Assembly (NCBI GenBank): GCA_027596945.1 | Contig: JADGJH010000502.1 | Span: forward strand, 1-17,760 | Reading direction: 5' to 3' | DNA from: Physocladia obscura | Lineage: Eukaryota > Chytridiomycota > Chytridiomycetes > Chytridiales > Chytriomycetaceae | Length of the DNA stretch: 17,760 nt | Shown here: in pieces, positions 1 to 8,571 of the stretch | Layout: each line of letters starts with the position of its first letter | Position numbering within the stretch: position 1 is the first letter of the stretch | The notes under the pieces: generated by a model | The model's input: only the letters and a program-made list of their open reading frames with translations | The model's database searches: none | Told to the model about the DNA's origin: nothing | Translations under genes and position numbers: made by a program

Positions 1-909
1 AACACTTCAATTGGATTATAGAATGGGCAGTAAGCAGGGAGAAATATTGGAACAATTCCAGCAGATCTCAGTTGAAGCATTAGTTCAGAAGATTGATGGA
101 TCCTTGCTCCATCAAGAATCCAGACAGAATTACAGCCAGGGTATTGCTGTGTTTGCTTGTGCTTAGTTACCATGTTTAGAGAGTGACAAGTGAATTTCTT
201 CTTGTTGAATGTGCCTTCTGTCTGGTATACTATGAGTACTCCCATACTATTGATGAAACAAAAAAGTGAGATGCAAGGAAGTCTCAAGTACTCCCCTTTT
301 AAATATAGCTTCTTTTCTTTAGAGCATATCCCCATCATCTTAACATTTTGCGATTATCAAACAACACTTTGTCCAAGAATACAATATTGTGTGGCGACCA
401 ATCAAGTGAGTTTAACTCACATGTAAACCGCATAATTTCAGAGTCCTGTATGAACATTGCTTGGCATTTGAGACTTTTCCATGTAAATCCAGTTGTGTGT
501 AGAATTTGCCAAATATACAATATGCTTATGGTTTTCTGGAATCATTTGCAGAACACATCTTGGGCTTCATCCAAAATAGAGGGTGTGTGGTGAAGTATTC
601 CACTAACCATTGCTTTTGTAATGCAGAAAACTTGCAATTGACAACTTTTCAGGGCCTTTTTGTCAATGTGGCATTTGATTCGAATTGCTTAATCCATCAG
701 GCAATAGTTCAAGGTGATTTTCAGAAGATTGCCTCAGCCCTTTTTATTGACATGCAATGGAAATAGTAGTTGTAGAGGGCATGTACTTGCATGTTTGCAC
801 TGGCTTGCATGGATGTAACCTGAGCCCAGATTCCATCAAAAACTTGGAAAAATTGAAGTTTATTTGGAAGAAAGACATTTTCAAGTGAAATGACAATATT
901 ATGACTCAA
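1..909 (-). pseudogene. Decayed DDE-superfamily transposase (Tc1/mariner-like), C-terminal end cut off by the window
   Basis: The minus strand reads as a fungal/oomycete-type DDE transposase over its whole length. From 909 downward come an N-terminal segment (SHNIVISLENVF), a helix-turn-helix-like part (WIKQFESN, FSALQKQWLVEYF), a GFTWKSL block near 470-490, the first catalytic region (DWSPHNIVFLD, near 350-400), a second strand (KGEYLRLPCISLFCFI), and the second catalytic region VWILDGARIH followed by FLPAYCPFYNPIE, which runs off base 1. It is dead: the expected start is TTG, there are in-frame TGA codons at 721-723, about 709-711, about 697-699, about 646-648 and near 333, plus a TAA near 528. 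The frame changes near 505-520 and again near 300-310. Several TGA stops sit where the family has arginine, consistent with CGA to TGA transitions. Family assignment is secure at superfamily level. The element's ends and terminal inverted repeats were not found. Confidence 0.88.
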
Positions 910-1008
910 AATGGCAGAAGAAAAATATTCACAAGCTCTTTTTATTTTTTTATTAGCAGTTTTCTGAAAGTTACTTTCCTGTCAATTTTTAAAAAAATAA
1001 TTTTAATT

Positions 1009-1740
1009 TTATCCTTTGAACATGATATTTTCCTTATTTTTCAAAAATGTTTCATATAAACAAAGGTTATTATGCTTTTTAATATTATTTGATGCTTCCA
1101 GAATTTTTCTTTTTAAGCATTCACTCACCTGAGATTTCAACTCATCACCAACTTGATTTTCCAACAGCTCATTAAAGTGGCCAATTCAATGGGGTACAAA
1201 TAACTCTTTACCTTTTAGCACAAGCTGCTTCTTCACATCATCTAATTGGTCCATTCACGATTCCCTTAAATTTCCTGACTTTAATTTGAAAGAAGTTTGA
1301 AAGTTTGTGCAAAACTCTTTCAAAAACCAATTTTGCAAATGATATAATGATACTCCAGACTTCAATAACTGAACTTAAATTTTGTTGGATCCAACATTTT
1401 CTTGAATTTCAACACAATCTGGAAAATTGTTGCTAAATGTGAAGTGGTGCATCCTTGAAATACTGATGATAATTGCATCAAAGTAAATTTCCAGAAATTT
1501 TAAAAAATGGTACCAGGTCACATCACAATTATGAAGGCAAAAATTATTAACACTAGAATTGTTTGTAATTTATGCAAAATCTTTGGTGTTCTTGCTTTGA
1601 ATTTTTTCTTCCAAAATTTCCATCTAGTGGAAATTTTTTTATGTCCAGCAACCATGAAATTGAATGAAATATTTGTTTGATTTCCAATAATTCAACAAAC
1701 TCTGACACCAATCATCTTCTTGTTTTTATTCTGACCAGCA
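1009..1740 (-). pseudogene. Decayed coding relic, unknown family
   Basis: One minus-strand frame stays protein-like for about 240 codons, broken only by isolated stops, and ends at a TAA (1009-1011). Readable stretches include FLKFLEIYFDAIIISISRMH, MDQLDDVKKQLVLKGKELF and ELLENQVGDELKSQVSECLK, the last two amphipathic and helix-like. About seven in-frame TAA, TAG or TGA codons interrupt it, each one C-to-T transition away from CAA, CAG or CGA. The tract from 910 to about 2410 contains a single CpG by eye. I do not recognise the family. Its position next to the DDE relic suggests a mobile-element gene, but that is inference. Confidence 0.45.
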
Positions 1741-1800
1741 CAATTATGTGCATCATCAACAGATTTAATTCCAGAAGAAAAAAAAACATTTGCATGTAAT

Positions 1801-2153
1801 GGTAGCAAATTCCACATGTATTTGCAGCAAAATTTGTACCTCAGGTGAGTTCACTGTTTTTATATTAATGCAACAATCACAAAAACTAGGTTTTGATTAT
1901 GTAATTGTGATAAATTTGCATTTTTGTTTCCAAATCTCAGGCATTGTAGTTTGAGACACTAGTTTCTCATATTTGCCATCCTTTGAGTGTAGCTTTGGAT
2001 ATTATTAACCTTCAAGAAAGATTTTTCAAATCTTTGAAAGAAAAACTGTTTTACTATTTTCAAGACAGGAAGTATCACTTTGAAGTGGAGTATAATTTAA
2101 AGGTACACAGAAACACAGTATTCTTTGAACAAATTGATGACATGAATGATTAA
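1801..2153 (+). pseudogene. Decayed coding relic with a probable intron, unknown family
   Basis: A plus-strand frame encodes HVFAAKFVPQ, then a plausible intron (donor GTGAGT after CCTCAG at about 1844, acceptor ATCTCAG at about 1940). It resumes with LVSHICHPLSVALDIINLQE and an aromatic-rich segment (KLFYYFQDRKYHFEVEYNLK), ending at TAA 2151-2153. An in-frame TAG just after the acceptor (a possible CAG to TAG change) and TAA/TAG codons upstream of the first segment show it is not functional. It lies back to back with the minus-strand relic at 1009-1740 in the same CpG-free tract. No domain recognised. Confidence 0.4.
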
Positions 2154-2322
2154 GGACATGATGATATTGATGATGGATGAGAAGATAAAGAATAAAATAT
2201 GCTAATGAATATTACTGTTTTTGTAATTTTATTTAATACAAAAAGCTAAGAAACCAAAACCAAAACAAATCAATCACACAAATTCATATCTTTCAAATTT
2301 CCTTTGAACAAGCAAATTTGTG

Positions 2323-2586
2323 TCATATAGGCTCCAACTTCTCTGTACTGACAAACCTAGTTTCAAATAGTTTCTGGCTGCTTTGCATATATTTGAGAAA
2401 TTTCAAAAACTCGTTTGTGGTAAAAGACATAGTTGTATAAGGCACGAGATTTCGTGTTTTCACAGGTGGGTGCAAAACAATGTGCTGCAGGTTTACAGGC
2501 ATATTTGGAGGCATAGAATGCCTAATTGCAGATATATTTGTACTGGCCACCTTGTATGCCATCAATTCACAGCAATTGGTAGTCTC
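2323..2586 (-). pseudogene. Possible coding relic, unknown
   Basis: An open minus-strand frame of 87 codons between a TGA (2587-2589) and a terminal stop at 2323. It reads ELMAYKVASTNISAIRHSMP, then proline-rich PPNMPVNLQHIVLHPPVK, then TTNEFLKFLKYMQSSQKLF. The composition is protein-like, whereas the opposite-strand reading is cysteine- and histidine-rich noise. No family recognised. It could be the tail of a mobile-element gene or an unexpressed frame. Confidence is low. Confidence 0.25.
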
Positions 2587-2678
2587 TCACAGGATCTCTG
2601 CAGTGCTTTGTTGAAATCAACAATCAGAAATTTGGGGGAAAAGCAACAATACTGCTTTTTTTAAAATTTTTTTTAAAA

Positions 2679-5154
2679 TTATTTCTGCCCAACCCGTGTA
2701 CTCTTTTGTGACCCCTTCTTCCCAAGACCCTTCTTCTTCCGTGTGTCTTTTTTCGACATAAGAGTGCGTGATCGAGTCCCGTTCCCACCTTCCCAAAATC
2801 CCCCTTTGAATCGCCGCGTCAACTCGCGGCCACACAAACATGAAGCTTGCTGTGAATAGACTTGCTCACGCGAGCAGTATCCACACACCATACGAGTCGC
2901 CCACTGCATATCATGGCCATCGCTCTTGTTTGCTTCGTGGCATAAGTCGCAAGGAAATACTGAAACCAACATATATTTAAAAAAAACAATTTAAAAAAAA
3001 ACATGTTTAACAAAGGAGTTGCCAAAAAACCTTTTCCACAGCACGGAAATCTAAACCATCTATAAGATTTTCGGTAATGATTGCACGCTCCGTTCTGTGG
3101 TAATGGCTGGCCATACACAATGCCTTCATCAGGTGTCCCGCGTTTTTTCTTTTGTGGTTTCAGCGCCATTTTCGAAGCCACGGCCGCTTGGGCTGCTATA
3201 TTCGGTATCAGTCGTATAAACTTGATTTCATTGACTGTTTGAAAAAAAATAAAAAATTTAGTAAATTCATAAATGAAAAATAAAGAAAAACTTAACTCAT
3301 AATCTCCATTCTTGCATGACAAGAACAACATCCAACCTTCATTTCAGTATTTCCACGGGGCAAACTCTTCAGAACGCCAATCCCTGCTGTCGGCTTATCG
3401 CAAACACTGCAAGTGACTCGCCAAGCACTAGGCAACATGTCGACAACAGAACACGCGTCAAGGTCTAGATACCCAACTGTCTGCGAATTTGCGTGCACAA
3501 TCGACGGCCTGTAAACACATGATAGCGGTATCGAGCATGTTGGACACGATCGTGGCTGTTGCTGCTGTTGCTGTTGAGTTTCGGTGGCGGCTACACTGAA
3601 ATCAAAGTTTGACTTGCATCGGATACATGAAAGGAGAAATTTCGGCGTAATACATTCAAGAAGTGAGATTCCTTTAATAGAATGGTCAATGAGTTTGATT
3701 TGTGTTCCGCAATGCTCGGAATCAATGAATAATGACGACAACGGTTCAGTGACTGTTTCTTCTTGTTTTTTTTCCTCAGTAACAAGCAGTTGCCCCTCAT
3801 GTATCGATGCCGTTGACTCTGTTTCATGAAAATCAGACCCTGTTCCGCAAGATTCGCTTCCCTCATCATCTTCATCCTCATCTTCGCCAACCGGAACACC
3901 ATAATAAAAAACATGCCTTTTTACAAATCGATCTGCATCAACAACACCAGCAAGATTCACGCCATGAAATCCCGCATTCACGCGCTCAATAACACTTTGC
4001 CTCAGTTCTTCAGGACTCCGCGAATTATTGGTCACAAATCCGACAACGCCAACAGTATCCAAATCGTTTGCGAGCCCAGAAAGCAGAATTTCAAGCTGCC
4101 GATCAAGCCAGTTTGTCATACCGAGCAGAACTTGCCCAGCGATAAGCGTTTCCCTGCTGTTGCTGTGATTGCCGTTTCGGGTTGCTATTGTGTGAATGGT
4201 GTTGTTGCTGAGAAGCGCGTCGATTTTACGGCGCCAGCCATTTTCAACGACCCGCGCAAGGTTGGCAGGGATTTCGGGATTCAAGACTTTGATTCGCGTG
4301 CCAGAGAGGATCGTAGAAATATGCGGGATTTCGTCGGGCAAAAAAGAGCGCGAGGGAATAATTAAGCGTAGTTTCAGGGCTTCGAGATCGAATGGAAAAT
4401 CCGGATCAGTAGGCGGCATATCGAATTGAATAATCGTTGGTGGCAAGTGTTGTTTTATCTGTTGGTATTGATGTGGCGAAGCAGTGATATTTGTGGATGA
4501 TGTTGATGACGGTGGTGAGGTGGATGGCGTAGTAATTATTATTGGCGTATTACTGACAATAGTAAATGAAGCTCGAAATCTACGTTCAATGCTGCGTAGT
4601 TCGAGCTGTATTGGCGTCAGGTTTTCTGACAGTTTTGGAGTGGGACGGGAAACAGGTGCACGATTTGTTGACACCTGTGTCATCGGTGACCGAGATTTGA
4701 CGCGAAATTCAACTTGTTGAGACACCGCAGGCAAGGGTTGAGACTGAGATTCGTTTGCAACAGTTGCTTCCGAGTTTGGCGGTTGCGTTTGTTGTTCGGG
4801 TGTTGAATTAACTTGTGTCACATTGGATTTGCGTGGCTGCTTCTTTTGCCCGCGTTGAAGCGGACTTTTTTCAGTCTTGTTTTGAATCGATTCCGATAAT
4901 ATGCTCCCATTCTCGTTTTTGTTAGTTGTTTCTAGGATTTCGGTTTTGGCAGCATGCACAAATGTACAGGAATCTCCATTCGCGCAGCCCATTTCAGTTC
5001 CAAAGAAGCGACAGATGCGCTGTCGATTATTGCGTCTGTTTTTGCTATTGCCGTTGATAGTGTTGCTGATGTATTCGGTTTTCATGTCAGTCGAATTTGA
5101 CAGAAAAATTATCAAAAATCGTTTTGCACAAAGGTTCAAAGTGTATCCACTCAT
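2679..5154 (-). CDS. CCCH and CHY zinc-finger protein
   Basis: Three exons: 5154-3297, 3234-3031 and 2959-2679, giving 780 residues. Introns of 62 and 71 bp use donors GTTAAG and GTTTTT and acceptors ACAG and TCAG. Near the N-terminus is a CCCH finger with canonical C-x8-C-x5-C-x3-H spacing (C48, C57, C63, H67), the RNA-binding type. A long low-complexity middle follows, with Ser/Thr/Pro-rich and acidic stretches, a 7-Gln run and extra CxxC pairs (SCIRC, SCPTC, CSVC, CCSC). Residues about 668-730 form a CHY zinc finger: GACNHYRKSYRWFRFPCCGK, then CDLCH, a histidine, CGYCSREQ and CLCG. The C-terminal tail is lysine/arginine-rich. CHY fingers occur in ubiquitin-pathway and mitochondrial intermembrane-space zinc proteins such as Hot13; with a CCCH finger, a nucleic-acid-linked role is likelier, but that is inference. 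An alternative start at 5085 (M24) gives 757 residues and keeps both fingers. Confidence 0.88.
3556..3576 (-). repeat. CAG/CAA repeat encoding seven glutamines
   Basis: Seven mixed CAA/CAG codons in the CCCH-CHY gene, just before its second CxxC pair (SCPTC). Short and interrupted; likely a length-variable linker. Confidence 0.8.
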
Positions 5155-5400
5155 TCAAAACCTCATCATATTTAGCCATTTTTAGCTCGATTTGAAGATA
5201 AAAAGTATTAATCCATGTATCTTATTTGAGTTAACCTTTTTTAATTTTGAGTTTTCTTTCATAATCATTTCCGCTCTTAATTTTCCAGCTTTTGAATTTC
5301 AATGTGGAACACATTATTCAAATACACATACATAAATCTGTGGATATATTTTCGACAATAAAGTTAACATATACATAAAACTGTGGAACCATTTTTGACT

Positions 5401-5937
5401 AACTTTACTGGCTTAGTTGATGTGAACACCAATGCCACTGTATTCTACTATACTTGTGCAACTTCTATAAATAAAAATGCTACCCCATTGCTACTTGTGA
5501 ATTGTGGTAGTGCCAATTGTGTTGAATTTCATAGACAAAATTGATCTACTTGATGCAAAATGTTAGTGCTCAATAAAGTAATTGAAAAAGATAAAATAAA
5601 CATGGTGGATGTGAGATGTTGAGCCAAACAACAGCTGCAGAGGGTATCATTACAGTAGCACAAGGCACTATGCAATTAAAACTAACCAGTTGTCAAAGAT
5701 CAATCTAAAAGCAGTATAATTGATTTCCACAGTGAGAATTATAATGCAGATTATAACAATACTTTTCAGTTGGAAAACAAAGCCACATATTCCAAACTTG
5801 ATAAAAGCAGCCAATCTAATCTTTCAAATAGACTTAAAGCAGTTAAATTATCTTTTGGAGTTGTTTTCAATCAAAGAACTAAACAAAAACATGAAGCACC
5901 AATTAAAGTTTTAAAACAAGTGACAGCAGCTGATTGA
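5401..5937 (+). pseudogene. Possible retroelement aspartic-protease relic
   Basis: The plus strand, read across three frames, gives TPLLLVNCGSANCV, then NFIDKIDLLDAKC in the next frame, then VLNKVIEKDKINMVDVRC. This resembles the hydrophobic-hydrophobic-V-D-[ST]-G-[AS] core of Ty3/Gypsy retropepsins followed by an NFI..F segment, with Asp changed to Asn and the next Ser to Cys. Further on the frames give AEGIITVAQGTMQLKL and FGVVFNQRTKQKHEAPIKVL, ending at TGA 5935-5937. Several TGA, TAA and TAG codons and frameshifts interrupt it. No reverse transcriptase or integrase core was seen, so this is only a suggestion. The tract has no CpG from about 5355 to 6236. Confidence 0.35.
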
Positions 5938-7256
5938 GGACTGTTTGTCTGTACTTTTTCATACCAATCTTGAGGGCTTGTTTTGCAAGATATGTGATAG
6001 CAATACAGTGATACAATGCACTGTGTACTCCCCATAAATTGGAGTTTGAATTAAAATTTTGTGACAATCACATCAGCATTCTGTTGATACTTTCCACCCT
6101 CTGCTCACAAATAGTGGAAAAAAAAATATCTGGAATAAATTTGAGAGTCTATTAAACTTAAAAGAATAAATGTACAGTATACAAGCTGAATGCACAATTA
6201 ATGAGTACTGAATTGGATATAAAAAATTTTATAAACCCGAAAATAGAAATTTGACTTACGGGTCTCTGGTTAAAGGATTTACTTTCAAAAATGGAAGATT
6301 AATGTTCTAACTGTGTCTCACAAATTCAAACAGAAAGAAATTTATTATTAGGAACTTACGTTAGACACAAATTTTGGTATTTTATTTTTTGCAGTTCTAT
6401 TCTTGGAAAAAATAGACAGACGATTTTCAAATTGAATCTGCGGATGAGGATTCAACAGAGTCAAATTGAATGCTGCAACAATTTGCGAAGTGTGGCTGTA
6501 CAGATTGATAATATCATGTTTTTATGTCCAAATTATAATATTAAATGTTAAATTGCCAACTTATTGGTTTAGCTGTCACCTTTAGCCCAATTCTTTGATT
6601 TTAGACTACTATTATTCATTACTTTCATTATTCTCTTTCATTTTGCTTTTTTCAATTTTTTCAGACAAAATTTCTTGTTCTTCCTGGAATATTTCTTGGG
6701 GCCTGAAGGAATGCATAACTAACACATTTTGTCTGAGCTACCTTTTTTTTTACATTTCTTGTTAGGTTTGCTCGCTGTGTTTGGAATGGGAGTTGTATTT
6801 TTGGAAAAAAGCACAAATTGCTATAAAAAAAACTTCCTCTCTTTTCATCCACTTCCAAAATCAGAATTCAAACGGTCCTGAGTTATTCATATGATGCAGA
6901 ATTATGTTGTTTAGGTGACTCCAGTTATCAGATTAAATAGGGAGGGGCGAGGGGTGCATATGCTGTATGAGTATGGCAAATCACTTTCTGATTTTGCTGT
7001 CAGAATTAACAGCGGTCAGTCATTTCTCTAAATCTTTTGAAGATTTTTTGCATATTTGTTGAAGGTGTTAAAAATTTTCAACGGCACCCACAAACAAACC
7101 ATCACTCAATGTGTTAGACATGAATAAAATATTCGCTTGACAGATAGGCCCGTATGTAATCCTTGTGATATGGTCATTGTATCTTAATGATGAAGGTAAT
7201 GCAGCTCAACAGTGAAATTCATTAGAAAATTTTTCGTGGGGTAAATAATACGGAAT
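5938..7256. other. AT-rich gene-free tract
   Basis: No supportable gene. Short minus-strand stretches near 6640-6860 look faintly protein-like (for example PQEIFQEEQEILSEKIEKSK) but hold many stops and shift frame. CpG is absent up to 6236 and returns slowly after that. Probably old mobile-element sequence grading into the 3' flank of the LysM-CAP gene. Confidence 0.5.
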
Positions 7257-7293
7257 CTTTCAACGGCAATTTTGAATTCTTCTAACTTCTAGA

Positions 7294-7299
7294 TTTATT
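7294..7299 (-). terminator. Polyadenylation signal AATAAA of the LysM-CAP gene
   Basis: TTTATT on the plus strand reads AATAAA on the minus strand, about 58 bp downstream of the CAP gene stop codon. Confidence 0.5.
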
Positions 7300-7356
7300 A
7301 AACTGGATCTCAGTTTGACAAGGGGTGGATGAGTGGGTTGAGTGGAGATAATGGGT

Positions 7357-8358
7357 TTATGCAGTTTGCCAGTATTCACCAAGAACGTTGCCGGCCGGGT
7401 AGTAGTCACATACAAGAATGTAGCATAGCTGGCCCAAGTTGTCGTCCTGGCCCCAAGCGGCGCCGCAGCCAACGGAAGAGGTGGAGGCCCAGGCAACCTG
7501 GGTGGCGTGGTTGAGCTCGCCGTCGTCGAGCGACTCGCCGGCCCACTCGTTGAAGAGGTCGGTGACGCTGCTGTCGACGTAGCCGGCGTCGCCCTCGCCC
7601 ATAGCCATGTTCTGGCCGTCGCTGCCGTAGTCGCCGTGCTCAAACAGGCAGCCCTGCCCGGCCAGCGTCGCGGCCCAGTCGCCGGCCTGCGACGCGAGCC
7701 CGGCGTCCCATCCCAGCGAAGACGCCACGCCGTTGTTGGCGCGGAACGCGTTGTGCAGCGCAAGCAGCGTCGCCGCGTCGCTGCTCGAGAGTTCCCCGTT
7801 GGTGTCGCTCGAGCTACCAGAAGAGTCGGCTTGCTGCGTGGCCTGCGTCGTGGCCAGCGTCGTCGTCGTCGTCGTTGGCACAGTCGAGATCGCAGTCGCA
7901 GTCGCGGTCGCGGTTACCCCGGCGGCGATCACTCCGGTACCATTTCCGCTGGAGTGAGTACCGTTGACACTGCTACTGCCGCTCGACGATGATCCAACGG
8001 TTGTTGCCGACGAACCACCATTGGTTGACGATGAGTTACTAGTTGCTGATGTTGATATTGACGCTGACAAAGGAACACACACGGCCGGCGTAGTGTCACT
8101 GGCCAGGGCATGCGCGCAGTCAAGTCCCGGATTAAGTGCCTGGAACGTCGCCAGCGTGATCCCCGTTAGCTCAGCCAGTTGCGTGCAGGTCGGGGTGCCG
8201 CTTATTGCAAGCGTTGCGTTGCAATTGCTCGCAATTTGCACAAGCAGCCCCGGATGTGCATGCCCCATTGCCGTTTTGCCCAGATACATGCCCGTAACCG
8301 TCTCCGTCTCAGTTATTGCAGTCATTGCTATAACCAGCAACAGCCTTTGCCATCCCAT
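7357..8358 (-). CDS. Secreted LysM plus CAP/SCP (PR-1-like) protein
   Basis: Single-exon gene of 333 residues. The start is the ATG at 8358; the longer open frame begins only at a TTG. An N-terminal hydrophobic signal (RLLLVIAMTAI) is followed by a LysM module at about 46-94 with four cysteines (C46, C58, C81, C94) and the typical LTGITLATFQALNPGLDC core, expected to bind chitin-type glycans. A long Ser/Thr/Ala/Gly-rich linker (about 97-192), probably O-glycosylated, leads to the CAP domain (about 196-330). That domain shows LHNAFRANNG, CLFEHGDYGSDGQNMA, LFNEWAGES, NHATQVAWASTSSVGCG and LVCDYYPAGNV. CAP proteins of fungi bind sterols or fatty acids or act as secreted effectors; LysM would anchor this one at a cell wall. 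The usual GEN glutamate reads GQN. GC content is far higher than in the flanks, partly from repetitive linker codons. Confidence 0.93.
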   Translation of the reverse strand: MGWQRLLLVIAMTAITETETVTGMYLGKTAMGHAHPGLLVQIASNCNATLAISGTPTCTQLAELTGITLATFQALNPGLDCAHALASDTTPAVCVPLSASISTSATSNSSSTNGGSSATTVGSSSSGSSSVNGTHSSGNGTGVIAAGVTATATATAISTVPTTTTTTLATTQATQQADSSGSSSDTNGELSSSDAATLLALHNAFRANNGVASSLGWDAGLASQAGDWAATLAGQGCLFEHGDYGSDGQNMAMGEGDAGYVDSSVTDLFNEWAGESLDDGELNHATQVAWASTSSVGCGAAWGQDDNLGQLCYILVCDYYPAGNVLGEYWQTA

Positions 8359-8508
8359 CTCCCGTTGCTCTTTCAATTTGTAAAAATGAATTCAGATCTG
8401 GCAACAAAAAAAATATTCAAACAGAAATAAACAGTGAACAAGTGCTCTTTTTTTTTCACACTTTTATTTTAAAAAATATCTGAAGAATAATAAGCAAAAA
8501 TGAAAAAC

Positions 8509-8562
8509 ACAATAAAAAAAAAAAAATCACACGAGGGTTCACAGAAAAAAAAAAAAAAAATA
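8509..8562. repeat. Poly-A homopolymer runs between CAP and Rho genes
   Basis: Two long A runs (more than 12 and about 16 bases) separated by a short mixed stretch, just downstream of the Rho stop codon. Simple sequence, prone to length error in assembly. Confidence 0.7.
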
Positions 8563-8571
8563 CAAGGGTTT

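Noticed and set aside
2383..2664. Plus-strand open frame over the 2323-2586 relic
   Set aside because: Cys/His-rich but without regular finger spacing; the opposite-strand reading is more protein-like.
3826..4365. 179-codon plus-strand open frame within the CCCH-CHY gene
   Set aside because: Antisense shadow of exon 1; no motif.
7507..7992. Long plus-strand open frames opposite the CAP gene
   Set aside because: Antisense shadows of GC-rich, repetitive linker codons; the Arg/Val-rich product has no domain, while the minus strand has clear LysM and CAP motifs.
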